DNA from: Candidatus Kapaibacterium sp.
Lineage (GTDB): Bacteria; Bacteroidota; Ignavibacteria; Kapaibacteriales; UBA2268
Assembly (NCBI GenBank): GCA_026418625.1
Contig: JAOABA010000034.1
Coordinates: 1-59,292 of the forward strand
DNA length: 59,292 bases
Reading direction: 5' to 3'
Part shown: one piece after another, positions 9,161 to 18,832 of the stretch
Layout of the letters: each line of letters opens with the position of its first letter
How positions within the stretch are numbered: the stretch's first letter is position 1
The notes under the pieces: model-generated
Told to the model about the DNA's origin: nothing
Seen by the model: the letters and a program-made list of their open reading frames with translations, nothing else
Database searches by the model: none
Made by a program: the position numbers and the translations under genes

Positions 9161-9770
9161 TTTTTAAGATTTTCATAATTTTTTTTAAATTCATTAAAAA
9201 TACAAAATATCAGACCTACATTTAACCCATCGTATTCTATAATACTTATCAATTATTTTCAGAAATTTATTCGCTTACTTTAATTTTTTTCTCTAATTAT
9301 TTGAAAATTCAATAATTTTTTCGGTATTTTTCATAACAGGAAAAATAAACACTTTTTTAACATTGATTAAAAACTTACCGATAAAATATTACCAAAGAAA
9401 CAACTAACAAGAAATTAATAGATTTAGGCAATCAATAAGTTCATTATTTTTTCATTTTCGTTTAATCATTTGATAACGCTTTAATATTCAATAACTTAAA
9501 TTTTCCAAACAAAAAATTTTTTTTATAAAAATTATTCTTCTTGAAATTTTAAAAAATTTATTAGATATTAACTTTTGAGAAAATGTTTTATGGAATTTTT
9601 TTATGAAAGGAGTTAAAAGTTAGTATGATATTTTAATAAATTTATTTTAGAATATAGTATTTAGCGTATTCTTAAATAAATTTATAATTTTATACCAAAA
9701 ATACAAATCACGTAAATAATAATTTTTTCAATAAACTAATTTATTAACCTTAAAAAAAAAGGAGTAGGCT
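9161..9770. other. Gene-free AT-rich region upstream of dnaA, candidate oriC
   Basis: About 600 bp with no credible ORF separate fliW from dnaA. The sequence is extremely AT-rich with long A and T tracts, the composition expected of a DNA unwinding element. Reading both strands I did not find a clear DnaA box (TTATCCACA or one-mismatch forms), so origin status rests on position beside dnaA and on the nearby parS site. No promoter of the TTTG-N19-TAnnTTTG type was recognised for dnaA. Confidence 0.4.
9759..9764 (+). promoter_or_regulatory. Shine-Dalgarno site that fixes the TTG start of dnaA
   Basis: AAGGAG at 9759-9764 stands 6 nt before the TTG at 9771. No ATG in this frame lies near enough to replace it, so the TTG is the start. 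Confidence 0.75.
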
Positions 9771-11261
9771 TTGTTTTCTAAAAACGACGAAATATTAGAA
9801 CTGACCACCGACAGAGAAAATGGCACTAAGGAAAAAGCTAAAAGTGTGGCGCACTTCAAACAGAGCAGCTCTGTTGCGGAAGAATACTGGGAAAAATGTA
9901 TAAGTATTATCAAGGACAATGTATCTAATCAGGTATTTCAAACTTGGTTTTTACCAATTAAAGCTGTTAAATATGAAGATAATACTTTGACAATTAGCGT
10001 TCCCAGTCAATTTTTCTATGAATGGATTGAAGAGCATTATTTCCCTTTAATCCAAAAAACTCTTGTTGAGGTTATCGGAGTTGATGCAATTTTAAACTAT
10101 CATATCGTTGTAGATGATAGTAGCGAAAAAGGGGAACAAAAAACAATCAAACTGCCGGGCAATAAAATTGCCGGGAGGTCGCTTTCTCAATCTCAATTAC
10201 CTTTTGCTGAAAATCCATTCCTTAATAAGGAATATCCAACTTTCTTAAACCAGCGTTACACCTTCGAAAATTTCATCAAAGGTGATAGCAACCAGATGGC
10301 AAGTTCGGCTGCTTTTGCAGTCAGTCAAAATCCGGGCGGAACTAAATTCAATCCTTTGTTCATTTATGGTGACACAGGTTTGGGCAAAACTCATCTTGTT
10401 CAAGCATTGGGTAACAAGATAGTCGAAAAACACAGGAAACTTCGTGTTATGTATACCACAAGCGAACGTTTTACAATGGAATTCATTAACGCAATTCAAA
10501 TGAACAAAGTAAATGAATTCACTAATTTTTATCGCAGCATAGACGTTCTTATAGTTGATGATATTCAATTCCTTTCAGGTAAGGAAAAGACACAAGACAA
10601 TTTCTTCCACACCTTTAATGCTTTGCATCAGGCTGGAAAGCAAATTATCCTGACGAGCGACAAAGCACCAAGAGCTCTTAGCGATGTTGATAGCAGACTT
10701 ATATCCCGTTTCCAATGGGGTTTAATTGCCGATATTCAATCTCCAGACTTCGAAATGAGAATGGCAATTTTAAAACAAAAGAGCAAGGATGAAGGATTTG
10801 AATTGCCTATTGAAATTATTGACTATATCGCTAAAAATGTTGTCTCGAGCATTAGAGAACTCGAAGGAACTCTTATCAGTTTAATAGCTAAAGTTACTTT
10901 GGACAGAAGAGAATTAAATCTCGATCTGGCAAAGGAAATCATCAATGGCGTTCGTTATTCTTCAGATAAACCTATTACCATTGAAGACATTAAAGAAGCA
11001 GTTAGTCAACAATTTGATATAAGCATCGAATTGATGGAGTCAAAATCCAGAAAGCAGGAAATAGCTCTTGCTCGCCAAATGGCTATGTTTTTAGCTAAAA
11101 AATTTACAACCCTGTCACTAAAATCTATTGGTGCCAGTTTCGGCAACCGGGACCACTCAACTGTTCTTCATTCTTGTCAGGCTATTGAAAACTATCTTGT
11201 TACGGACAAGACTGTCAAAGCTTCCTACGAGACACTTCTCAAAAAATTTCAAAAAGTTTAA
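9771..11261 (+). CDS. dnaA: Chromosomal replication initiator DnaA
   Basis: A 496-residue protein with all DnaA domains. Domain I is at ~38-110 ('YWEKCISIIKDNVSNQVFQTWF'), followed by a variable linker. The AAA+ domain carries Walker A 'GDTGLGKTH' and Walker B 'VLIVDDIQFL'. The C-terminal DNA-binding domain has the DnaA signature 'RDHSTVLHSCQAI'. It binds DnaA boxes and opens the origin. Translation starts at TTG 9771 behind a strong AAGGAG site, a weak codon that may limit DnaA synthesis. The N-terminal ~35 residues before domain I are longer than usual. The gene stands alone; dnaN is not next to it. Confidence 0.97.
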   Translation: MFSKNDEILELTTDRENGTKEKAKSVAHFKQSSSVAEEYWEKCISIIKDNVSNQVFQTWFLPIKAVKYEDNTLTISVPSQFFYEWIEEHYFPLIQKTLVEVIGVDAILNYHIVVDDSSEKGEQKTIKLPGNKIAGRSLSQSQLPFAENPFLNKEYPTFLNQRYTFENFIKGDSNQMASSAAFAVSQNPGGTKFNPLFIYGDTGLGKTHLVQALGNKIVEKHRKLRVMYTTSERFTMEFINAIQMNKVNEFTNFYRSIDVLIVDDIQFLSGKEKTQDNFFHTFNALHQAGKQIILTSDKAPRALSDVDSRLISRFQWGLIADIQSPDFEMRMAILKQKSKDEGFELPIEIIDYIAKNVVSSIRELEGTLISLIAKVTLDRRELNLDLAKEIINGVRYSSDKPITIEDIKEAVSQQFDISIELMESKSRKQEIALARQMAMFLAKKFTTLSLKSIGASFGNRDHSTVLHSCQAIENYLVTDKTVKASYETLLKKFQKV

Positions 11262-11264
11262 AAA

Positions 11265-11299
11265 AAAGGGGTTGTCTTTAAAAAAATGACAACCCCTTT
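11265..11299. terminator. Bidirectional terminator between dnaA and the lipoprotein gene
   Basis: A 12 bp stem (AAAGGGGTTGTC at 11265-11276 with 11288-11299) encloses an A-rich 11 nt loop. On the minus strand it is followed by a T-run, so it fits best as terminator of the leftward lipoprotein operon, while its position 3 nt after the dnaA stop lets it also end dnaA transcription. Confidence 0.75.
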
Positions 11300-11319
11300 G
11301 AACTTCTCTTCAGTATTTG

Positions 11320-11886
11320 CTATTTCTTTTTATTTGTCTTTTCCCAATTCTGATAATGAGATAATAAGCTCACCGCATTAGAGACATCGCTCGATACAGT
11401 TGTTGACCACTTGAAATTTTTTGTGTTTTTATTCCAAAAAATAACAGGGAGCTTTTCATCAAGTGTTTCTCCGTTAAATTCATCAATAGTTTCATTGCTG
11501 AAACCATCTTTGACTAACATATAGGGACTATCTTTATCATATTTGAAGATTTTAACACTCGAAAGACTATCGAAATCAAATGTTACTTCTCCACAAAGAA
11601 CACCATTTTCCTCGAATAATCTTTTCTTCATATTCTTTACGTTCGGAAATTCATCCTCTAACTTCTTTCCTTCTACATAATCAGTTATCAATTCTGCGAA
11701 ATCTTTCATCGAAACGTCTCGCTCTTCATCTTTTGTTGAAACAATGTTAATATATTTGATAACAGCTTTTCCAGAATTTGCACCGGTAAGTGTTACATTA
11801 TATTCTTTACGCTCAACGGTTAGACAGCCATTAAAAAAGACAATAACCAAAAGCAGGAATGTTGTGTTTAGAAAAAATTTTTTCAT
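11320..11886 (-). CDS. Predicted lipoprotein of unknown function
   Basis: A 188-residue protein with a lipoprotein signal: a hydrophobic segment 'TTFLLLVIVFFNGC' whose Cys 21 is the likely lipidation site. The mature part is hydrophilic and mixed alpha/beta, with 'GANSGKAVIKYINI' and a conserved-looking 'FDFDSLSSVKIFKY'. I do not recognise a family. It starts 9 nt downstream of the methyltransferase at 11896 and is probably co-transcribed with it. It ends at a strong terminator. Confidence 0.7.
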   Translation of the reverse strand: MKKFFLNTTFLLLVIVFFNGCLTVERKEYNVTLTGANSGKAVIKYINIVSTKDEERDVSMKDFAELITDYVEGKKLEDEFPNVKNMKKRLFEENGVLCGEVTFDFDSLSSVKIFKYDKDSPYMLVKDGFSNETIDEFNGETLDEKLPVIFWNKNTKNFKWSTTVSSDVSNAVSLLSHYQNWEKTNKKK

Positions 11887-11895
11887 ATAAACCTT

Positions 11896-12900
11896 TTATT
11901 TATGACCAAAAATAATACTTGTTCCATATTCGGTATCGATTCTCTTAAAGTTCGAGAACCAAGATTCCTTTAACATCATCCACATATCTGTTTCAGTGTA
12001 AACATTACCGGATTCTGTAGTAACTAACAAATTTAAATTAAACAAGGCTTGAAATTCTGGACTGACTCTGTCATCATTAATTAAATAATCCTGAATAACA
12101 AGCATTCCCCCTTTATTCAAAGAGTCGTAGATTTTTCTCAATAATGTAATATTTTGATAGAATGAGAAACGATTCATAACGTTTGATACCATTATCAAAT
12201 CATAATCTTTGCCAATATCATCAACAAAGAAATCACCAGACAACGGGGTAATTCTATCGGCAAAACCTTTTATATCAATAAATCTCTTAGTTATTTCAAT
12301 TACTTCGGGTAAGTCAAAAACAAACATTTCAATATTTGGTTTGGCTCTAAGTAGTTCCATTGCATAACCACCAGAACCACAGCCCAGATCTAAAGCTTTA
12401 TTGACTTGATGTAAATTAATATTTTTTATAAGTGTATTAGCTTGTTGAGTGGCTCTCCATTGGAGAGTAAAGAGTATTTCTTCAAGGTATTCAATCTGAG
12501 TTCTTCCTTCTTTAACTAACGCAGAGGTTCCCATTTTTACTGAATCTGTAAGCTTTGACCAGCAATCCCAAATAAAATTAAAATATTTTAAATTACCAAT
12601 ATAATGCGAACTTCCTTTAGTAATTAGATTGACGTATTTTTTTGCGATAGAATATCTGTCACCTGATTTGACAAGTATATTTAATGAAACGAGAACATCA
12701 AGCAGTTTCCGGGTAGCGAATTCCTCTGTGTTAAGCTCAAATGTTATTTCTCTTGCTGTTTTGGAACTTTCCCCAATAACATTGAATAGATCTAATTCGA
12801 AAGCAGAAATCAATACTCTACTTTTTTGAAAGGCAAAGACCAAATCCAGCAAATTATTAACATCTTCATCGTATTTGAAAAGGGAATGATCTTTTTTCAT
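11896..12900 (-). CDS. O-methyltransferase-like SAM-dependent methyltransferase with winged-helix dimerisation domain
   Basis: The 334-residue sequence follows the Methyltransf_2 layout. An N-terminal winged-helix dimerisation domain (~20-95) contains 'TAREITFELNTEEFATRKLLDVLVSL'. The catalytic Rossmann domain has 'ALDLGCGSGGYAMELL' (SAM site), 'MFVFDLPEVIE' and 'YDLIMVSNVMNRF'. Relatives methylate hydroxyl groups of small aromatic or polyketide molecules. The usual catalytic His of plant-type members is replaced around the 'SNVMNRF' motif, so the substrate is uncertain. It is first in a two-gene leftward unit with the lipoprotein. Confidence 0.8.
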   Translation of the reverse strand: MKKDHSLFKYDEDVNNLLDLVFAFQKSRVLISAFELDLFNVIGESSKTAREITFELNTEEFATRKLLDVLVSLNILVKSGDRYSIAKKYVNLITKGSSHYIGNLKYFNFIWDCWSKLTDSVKMGTSALVKEGRTQIEYLEEILFTLQWRATQQANTLIKNINLHQVNKALDLGCGSGGYAMELLRAKPNIEMFVFDLPEVIEITKRFIDIKGFADRITPLSGDFFVDDIGKDYDLIMVSNVMNRFSFYQNITLLRKIYDSLNKGGMLVIQDYLINDDRVSPEFQALFNLNLLVTTESGNVYTETDMWMMLKESWFSNFKRIDTEYGTSIIFGHK

Positions 12901-12979
12901 TTCTTATTCTCTTAATGATTTATAATGTTTAATTTAAAAACTTAATATAATAAAAAAAATTAACCATTATAAATTTTTT

Positions 12980-13789
12980 TTAATTCATTGCATTTTTTAT
13001 TTCTGATACAATTACTCTTAAATTCATTTCTGTTTGTGCATTGGTGCCTGACTTATCAGAAATTAAGCCGGGAGAAAAGTCTTCTTTGACAACAACTCTA
13101 TCCAGAAATTTTCCGTGCTTTTGAAGAAAACTTTTAATATTGCTAACTCTTTTATTTACAAGATTTTTAAGGTCATCATCATTGAAATTCTTTATTTCAA
13201 TAACTTTTTCGATGAATTGTTCTTTAGTATCTTTCTTTTTCTTTTTAGTTTTATCAACAACCTTTTCTTTAACTGTTTTATGCTCTACCTTATAGGTGTC
13301 TTTCGCTGATATGAGAATTTCAAATTTAACATTCCTATTGAATAATAACATTTTGTTTATTTCTTCCAATTTAGTGCCAAAAACGGGTAATACCTCTGCA
13401 TCATTTTGATTAAAGGCATTCATCGCTGCAATTGTCCCACCAGTGGTAAATTTGGTAACATAAAAATTTCTTTCGATTTCTGTATATTTTTGATAATTAT
13501 CAATATATATAGTTTCTGTTTTCCTTGCTATGTCCCAATTAGTCAGAACAACTTCGACGGAATCCCCTGCATTAAAGATTTGTTCGTAAGCTCCGTTGAT
13601 TGAGTTTGATTGAATTTTTATTTTCTTTCCGTTTGGAGTCCTGAATTCAATATTTACCGAGACAGGATTTCCCGTGATTTCATCAATTACTTTGCCCTTC
13701 ATAAACACTTGAACTGTCTGTGCCGGTTGAGCTTCAAAAACAAACAAAAAATATAAAAAAATTGCTATTATCAATTTGTTAATCATCAT
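12980..13789 (-). CDS. Exported protein with carboxypeptidase-regulatory-like domain and degenerate OmpA-like tail
   Basis: 269 residues. A signal peptide (~1-23) is followed by a carboxypeptidase-regulatory-like beta-sandwich (~28-115, 'FMKGKVIDEITGNPVSVNIEF..GAYEQIF'). A lysine-rich linker ('KTKKKKKDTK') comes next, and then a C-terminal segment with 'NKRVSNIKSFLQKHG', which echoes the helix of OmpA domains but lacks the GHTD peptidoglycan-binding motif. It resembles the protein encoded at 49100-49822, sharing 'KYTEI' plus a following 'F.(I/V)T', so the two are probably paralogues. It starts 15 nt after the protease at 13805 and is probably in its operon. Periplasmic envelope role likely; no activity can be named. 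Confidence 0.65.
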   Translation of the reverse strand: MMINKLIIAIFLYFLFVFEAQPAQTVQVFMKGKVIDEITGNPVSVNIEFRTPNGKKIKIQSNSINGAYEQIFNAGDSVEVVLTNWDIARKTETIYIDNYQKYTEIERNFYVTKFTTGGTIAAMNAFNQNDAEVLPVFGTKLEEINKMLLFNRNVKFEILISAKDTYKVEHKTVKEKVVDKTKKKKKDTKEQFIEKVIEIKNFNDDDLKNLVNKRVSNIKSFLQKHGKFLDRVVVKEDFSPGLISDKSGTNAQTEMNLRVIVSEIKNAMN

Positions 13790-13804
13790 TACCTCTTGTT
13801 TTTA

Positions 13805-16735
13805 TTATTTCAAAATTACTATTGGGAAAAATTTATATAAATTTGTGCCTTTAATCGCTACTAAATAATAGCCAGACGCTAAATTATCTGCTTTTATTTC
13901 AATTACATCGGAACTTTGATTATTCATATAATCTACTTGCATTTTTAAGTTACCTAATACATCGAATAACATAACTGTCTCTATGTTTAAACCAGTAATA
14001 CCTTTTATCATAATCTCATTGTTATTCGATTTATATAATACGCTTAATACATTATTATCAATCTTCCTTCTTTCATTGCTGGTAATAATTGTTTCACTAA
14101 AACTCTTCATATAATTAATTAACCTAACAAGATTTTCTTCGGAACAAATCAAAATTGAAAAAGTAACAGACGAATCCTTAGGAATTGACCAAGGAAATTT
14201 CATACCTGCTACCATACTTATTTCGCCTTGTGTCTCTTTGAATAAGTCAGTTCCGCTATTTAAAAACAGTCTTTTTTGGTCATCGGAAATAATACCGTCA
14301 TAAAACAATTCATCGTTTTTAATTGAAACCATTTGAGCTAAAGCACCATTTTCCTCGGAACTGACAGTAAGACCAATTAAAGGATAATTTCCTTCCCTGT
14401 AAATCAATACCGAGGAAGTATTTTTTCCTGTTCTCGTTGGTGGTAGAGCTTCGGGGAATGGTCTTATAACATTACTATCTGCATCGGCTCCAATATCCCA
14501 ATCAAAGAAATACCCTGCTGAAAGTCCGTCAATTGAATTCCCTGAAATATTTGTTAATTTTAATTCAAATCTGACGCAGGGAGTATCGTTAGAAGCTATT
14601 CCAACATAATTTCTTATCATTAGACCTATTTTGTCGGATTCAGAGGCTAATCCATCCCAAAAAATACCAAATTTACTATCGGGCTCCATAAAAGGTTTTC
14701 CGCTCAGAAAATCATTTTCCCGCCTCCCTTTCTGATTTCGTGCCTGACTTATTACCCTACCCTGTGATTCAGTTGCAAAAAAACTGCCTTCGAAAAGAGT
14801 ATTGCAATGATTTCCATAAACAAATCCATTTCCACGCTGATTAAATGGTGAATCAGAAAAACCAATTCTTCCATTGTCAGCTACTGAAAACAACAGTGGT
14901 CCGTTTGTAAAAGTAGCATAATCTGTTCCGGGAATAATTGGAATCAGTATTCTATCTTTAAAATTATTTTCTCCCTCAAAATCCAAAGCAAAAAACATTA
15001 GGTTCAAACTTGGGTTATTAATCTTGAATGTTAAATTATCCAGAGTTTTAATCTGATTTGTCTCAAATAAATCAATTATTGCAATGGAATCAATCAATTC
15101 AATATTATTATCTGGGTCCTGAACCTTACTCAATGAAACTTTTATATTTTGTCCCACACCCAAATAATTTTTAATGTTCAAATAAATCTTGAACGAATCA
15201 TTAACCGAAAATCTGGAATCCGGATGACTAAGTGATAAGTAAGAAAAATTGATAACTTCTAATCCCGGTTTTTCGAATGGATTGTTACTAATTGCTTTAA
15301 AAAGATTGATTCTACCCGGAATAAGTTCAGCTTTCGATTCATTTATATATCTAATATCATCATTCGACATTCTGGTATGAATTAAAGCTTGAATTGCGTT
15401 TAGTTCGGGATATCTCGCTCTAACGAGTGCAACAGCACCAGCAACAATCGGAGAAGCTGCAGAAGTGCAACAAGAAATAAAATATGTCGAAGTTACTGTA
15501 TCGTTTCCAACTAACTGATTTGTTGTTAAAGCACCTTGACCGGGTGCCATCAAATCAACGTGAGACCCGGTTGCTGACATTTCTATTACTGTATCCATTG
15601 CATCGGTTACTCCAACACCAAGGACTCCTCGGTAACCAGCTGGGTAGAAAGGAGTGTAATTTGCGTGATTACCAGCAGCGGCAACAATAGCTACATCATT
15701 CGCTACCGCAAAGTCCACTGCTGATTGGGCAAAACAGGAAAATGATGGTCCTCCCCAACTGCAATTCAAGACATCTATTTTGTTTTGACCTGCATAAATT
15801 ATTGATTGAAGACCATAATAAATATATTTTGTGTCATTTATACCGGCTTTCATCGGGAAAAAACGGCAATTATATCCAATTCCAGCTAAACCAGTGGTAT
15901 TGTTTGTTGTTGCACTTGATATCCCGACTGTTAATGTCCCATGCCCTTCTTTGTTGAAAGTGCTTCCGGGGTTTGTCGAATCATCACGCCAAGAAAAATT
16001 AACCCCTGCATAATCATCAATGTAACCATTCAAATCATCATCTAAACCATTATTTGGTATTTCATTATAATTTTTATGAATGTTTTCAAATAAATCCTCG
16101 TGCTCTTGAAAAACACCTGTATCGCTTATTCCTATTACAATAGAAGTATCACCCTTAAATAAATCCCAAGCTTCGAAAGCCTGAATCGTTTCGAGCAATA
16201 GCTGCTTTGGAACCAATGTATCATTCGGAACAAACCTGCCTTGTGGTTCATAAAGATAATATGGCTCTGCAATTTCTATTTCAGAACAATCAAGTAAAAT
16301 TTTTGCTGCTTTGAACTCTGGTGGGGTATTTCCTTGATACTCCAAAATGAAACTTCTTGTGAGTTCTTCCACTGCTTTTTTCAGAAGTTCCTCATCGTTG
16401 ATTTTTCTTTGAGGATTATCTTTTTTTAAATCGATTTTATAATTATCGGGATTTAGAAGCCTTCCGACTGTCTTATATTCTTTGTAATAATCACCTATAT
16501 TTGGTAGGTTTTCTGATGTTTTAAACCTTACAATTATCAAATTCGAAACGACAGGTTGCACTCTTTTGATTTCATTGTCAGCCAACAAGACCTTTTTATT
16601 TGAGAAGTTTAGTTGTGAATAACTATGACTGGTTGTGGCAAAGAAAAACAGTATTAATCCGGCTGATAAATAAAAAAAAATTTTTTGCTTTGTATTTATC
16701 ACATAAGCAAAAAAGCGGAGTAATGAAAATATCAT
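13805..16735 (-). CDS. Secreted subtilisin-like (S8) protease with T9SS-type C-terminal domain
   Basis: A 976-residue exported serine protease. The catalytic triad of family S8 is visible: Asp in 'VIGISDTGVFQEHEDL' (~210), His in 'KEGHGTLTVGIS' (~268) and Ser in 'CTSAASPIVAGAVALVRARYP' region (~425; Ser follows the CT/S pair of the GTSxAxP-type motif). An N-terminal propeptide-like part precedes it (~50-190). A beta-rich region of ~400 residues follows, and the final ~85 residues look like a T9SS sorting domain ('VMLFDVLGNLKMQVDYM..LASGYYLVAI'). The ATG at 16735 is preferred to the GTG two codons earlier. A signal anchor covers ~20-43. It is divergent from the PorE-like gene. Confidence 0.88.
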   Translation of the reverse strand: MIFSLLRFFAYVINTKQKIFFYLSAGLILFFFATTSHSYSQLNFSNKKVLLADNEIKRVQPVVSNLIIVRFKTSENLPNIGDYYKEYKTVGRLLNPDNYKIDLKKDNPQRKINDEELLKKAVEELTRSFILEYQGNTPPEFKAAKILLDCSEIEIAEPYYLYEPQGRFVPNDTLVPKQLLLETIQAFEAWDLFKGDTSIVIGISDTGVFQEHEDLFENIHKNYNEIPNNGLDDDLNGYIDDYAGVNFSWRDDSTNPGSTFNKEGHGTLTVGISSATTNNTTGLAGIGYNCRFFPMKAGINDTKYIYYGLQSIIYAGQNKIDVLNCSWGGPSFSCFAQSAVDFAVANDVAIVAAAGNHANYTPFYPAGYRGVLGVGVTDAMDTVIEMSATGSHVDLMAPGQGALTTNQLVGNDTVTSTYFISCCTSAASPIVAGAVALVRARYPELNAIQALIHTRMSNDDIRYINESKAELIPGRINLFKAISNNPFEKPGLEVINFSYLSLSHPDSRFSVNDSFKIYLNIKNYLGVGQNIKVSLSKVQDPDNNIELIDSIAIIDLFETNQIKTLDNLTFKINNPSLNLMFFALDFEGENNFKDRILIPIIPGTDYATFTNGPLLFSVADNGRIGFSDSPFNQRGNGFVYGNHCNTLFEGSFFATESQGRVISQARNQKGRRENDFLSGKPFMEPDSKFGIFWDGLASESDKIGLMIRNYVGIASNDTPCVRFELKLTNISGNSIDGLSAGYFFDWDIGADADSNVIRPFPEALPPTRTGKNTSSVLIYREGNYPLIGLTVSSEENGALAQMVSIKNDELFYDGIISDDQKRLFLNSGTDLFKETQGEISMVAGMKFPWSIPKDSSVTFSILICSEENLVRLINYMKSFSETIITSNERRKIDNNVLSVLYKSNNNEIMIKGITGLNIETVMLFDVLGNLKMQVDYMNNQSSDVIEIKADNLASGYYLVAIKGTNLYKFFPIVILK

Positions 16736-16809
16736 AGACACAAATAAAAAACGATTAAAATATAAAAAAAAGAATAACGATTTTACTTTTGAATTAATTT
16801 GGAAATGAG

Positions 16810-18831
16810 ATGTTTAAATATCTAATATTAGTCATTTTATTATTTATATTATCAATTAATGAAAATATTTCACAGTCAATTTTAAGAGAACCACTAACAT
16901 TAGAAACCTTGCCAAAATGGGATAATTATATCAAGACTTATGCTCCAAGCGATAGTGCTTTTAACGTAGTTGTCTATCTTGTTAATCGTCAGATTTCCTC
17001 AGGTAGGTCAGCTGTTGCAAGAGATATCCTGATAAAATGCAAACCTTTGTTTCCACAGTATTCTCAATTCTTTGATAATCAGATATATTTAAACGAAGAA
17101 CAGATGTTAAACCAAACGCCAAGTATAGACATTGACTATTTATACGAAGAATATATCAGAGAAAAAGCGCCTTCCGAAAATGCTTTTGTTGCTTTACAAC
17201 GCAGGGCTGACAATTTTATAAATACCCGTAATTGGGACTCCGCTATCTTTATTTTTAATAAATTTAAACCACTTTTTCCAAACTTTACTGAAAGAATTGA
17301 TAAAATTATTTCAATCTTGTCAGCAAAATCAGAAGGCATTATTGTAAGAAATTTAGGCACTGTAATAAATACAGACAAAGATGAATGGGACCCAAATCCA
17401 ACTCCAGACGGTAGATATTTATACTTTTCTGCAAGAGACAGGCAGGATAGTTATGGTTTTACTGATATTTATGTTTCGAAACTTGAAAATGGGACTTGGC
17501 AGACACCGAGAAACATCGGTCCTCCAATTAATGGCAGAAATGATGAAACTATTGATAACATCACCACAGATGGCAATACCTTGCTTTTATCAGGGACTTT
17601 CGAGGGAACTTTCGGAAATTTTGATATTTACACAGCTACAAAAACCGAAAAAGGCTGGGGAAATTTAGAACATTTGCCTTACCCCATTAATTCTGTTTAT
17701 ACAGATGAAGGCGGCAATCTTACTTCTGATGGCAAAGCCCTGCTTTTTTCCTCCGACAGACCCGGTGGAATAGGGCAATATGTTCCTTTCGGAACTCTAT
17801 TTCACGGAACTTCTAATGGTAATATGGATATTTATGTTTGTTTGAAAACCGATAGCGGTTGGGTTGGTCCTATTAACCTTGGTCCAACAATAAATACACC
17901 TTATTCCGAGAGGTCTCCTTATCTTCATCCTGACGGGCGAACGCTTTATTTTAGCTCTGAAGGACATCCCGGGCTTGGAAAATTAGATGTATTCAAGTCA
18001 TATAGATTAAAAGAGGATTCGTGGACTGAATGGAGCGAACCTGTTAATCTTGGCAAAGAGATAAACTCAATTTTAGATGATTGGGGTTATAAAATTACTG
18101 TTGGTGGTGATAGTGCCTTTTTTGCTGGTCATTGGCGAACAATCGGTTATGGTGGGTGGGACTTGTTCTCTATCACTTTACCAAAATTTGCAAAACCAGA
18201 TAAAGTTCTTACAATCAAAGGGAAGGTTACAGACAATCAAGGAAAACCTTTGAGTGCTAAAATTTTGTGGGAGGATTTAAATACCGGCAAGAATGTAGGT
18301 ATTCTACAAAGCGATCCCTCAGACGGCTCATACATTATTATCTTGCCAATGGGAAAAAACTATGGCTTTTATGCAGAAAAGACTGGTTACTATCCTCTTT
18401 CGAAAAATATTGACTTAACGAAAGAGCGAAAGGAAAATGAAATTATTGAAAACATTACATTATTACCCATCGAAGATATTCTCAAAAAAGAAACAAAAGT
18501 CAGTCTTAACAACATTTTCTTCGATTTTGATAAATACACTTTGAAAAAAGAATCTTTTCCTGAACTTGATAGGTTAACCAAACTGATAAAAGAAAATCCG
18601 AAATATAAAATAAAAATCGAGGGACACACAGATAACATTGGAAGCGAAAGTTATAATATAGAATTATCCAAAAAAAGAGCTGAATCTGTCAGAAATTATA
18701 TTGTCTCGAAAGGTGTTTCGCCCAAGAGGTTTACTCTAATTGGTTTCGGTTCTTCAATGCCAATTGCCTCAAACGACACCGAAGAAGGCAGAGCAATGAA
18801 CCGGCGTGTGGTAGTTTCGTTTATTGATTAA
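16810..18831 (+). CDS. PorE-like envelope protein: TPR-like, PD40 propeller, CRD and OmpA domains
   Basis: A 673-residue exported protein with four parts in the order known for PorE of the type IX secretion system. Residues ~25-155 are two similar helical units, each with 'APS..AF' and 'KPLFP', TPR-like. Residues ~165-470 form a PD40/WD40-like propeller ('DGRYLYFSARD', 'DGKALLFSSDRPGG', 'DGRTLYFSSEG'). Residues ~485-560 are a carboxypeptidase-regulatory-like domain. Residues ~570-673 are a canonical OmpA domain with 'IEGHTDNIGSE' and 'LSKKRAESV', binding peptidoglycan. PorE links the T9SS trans-envelope complex to the cell wall. The signal peptide lacks an obvious lipobox Cys. Many Bacteroidota encode several proteins of this layout, so orthology to PorE is not proven. 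Confidence 0.75.
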   Translation: MFKYLILVILLFILSINENISQSILREPLTLETLPKWDNYIKTYAPSDSAFNVVVYLVNRQISSGRSAVARDILIKCKPLFPQYSQFFDNQIYLNEEQMLNQTPSIDIDYLYEEYIREKAPSENAFVALQRRADNFINTRNWDSAIFIFNKFKPLFPNFTERIDKIISILSAKSEGIIVRNLGTVINTDKDEWDPNPTPDGRYLYFSARDRQDSYGFTDIYVSKLENGTWQTPRNIGPPINGRNDETIDNITTDGNTLLLSGTFEGTFGNFDIYTATKTEKGWGNLEHLPYPINSVYTDEGGNLTSDGKALLFSSDRPGGIGQYVPFGTLFHGTSNGNMDIYVCLKTDSGWVGPINLGPTINTPYSERSPYLHPDGRTLYFSSEGHPGLGKLDVFKSYRLKEDSWTEWSEPVNLGKEINSILDDWGYKITVGGDSAFFAGHWRTIGYGGWDLFSITLPKFAKPDKVLTIKGKVTDNQGKPLSAKILWEDLNTGKNVGILQSDPSDGSYIIILPMGKNYGFYAEKTGYYPLSKNIDLTKERKENEIIENITLLPIEDILKKETKVSLNNIFFDFDKYTLKKESFPELDRLTKLIKENPKYKIKIEGHTDNIGSESYNIELSKKRAESVRNYIVSKGVSPKRFTLIGFGSSMPIASNDTEEGRAMNRRVVVSFID

Positions 18832-18832
18832 T

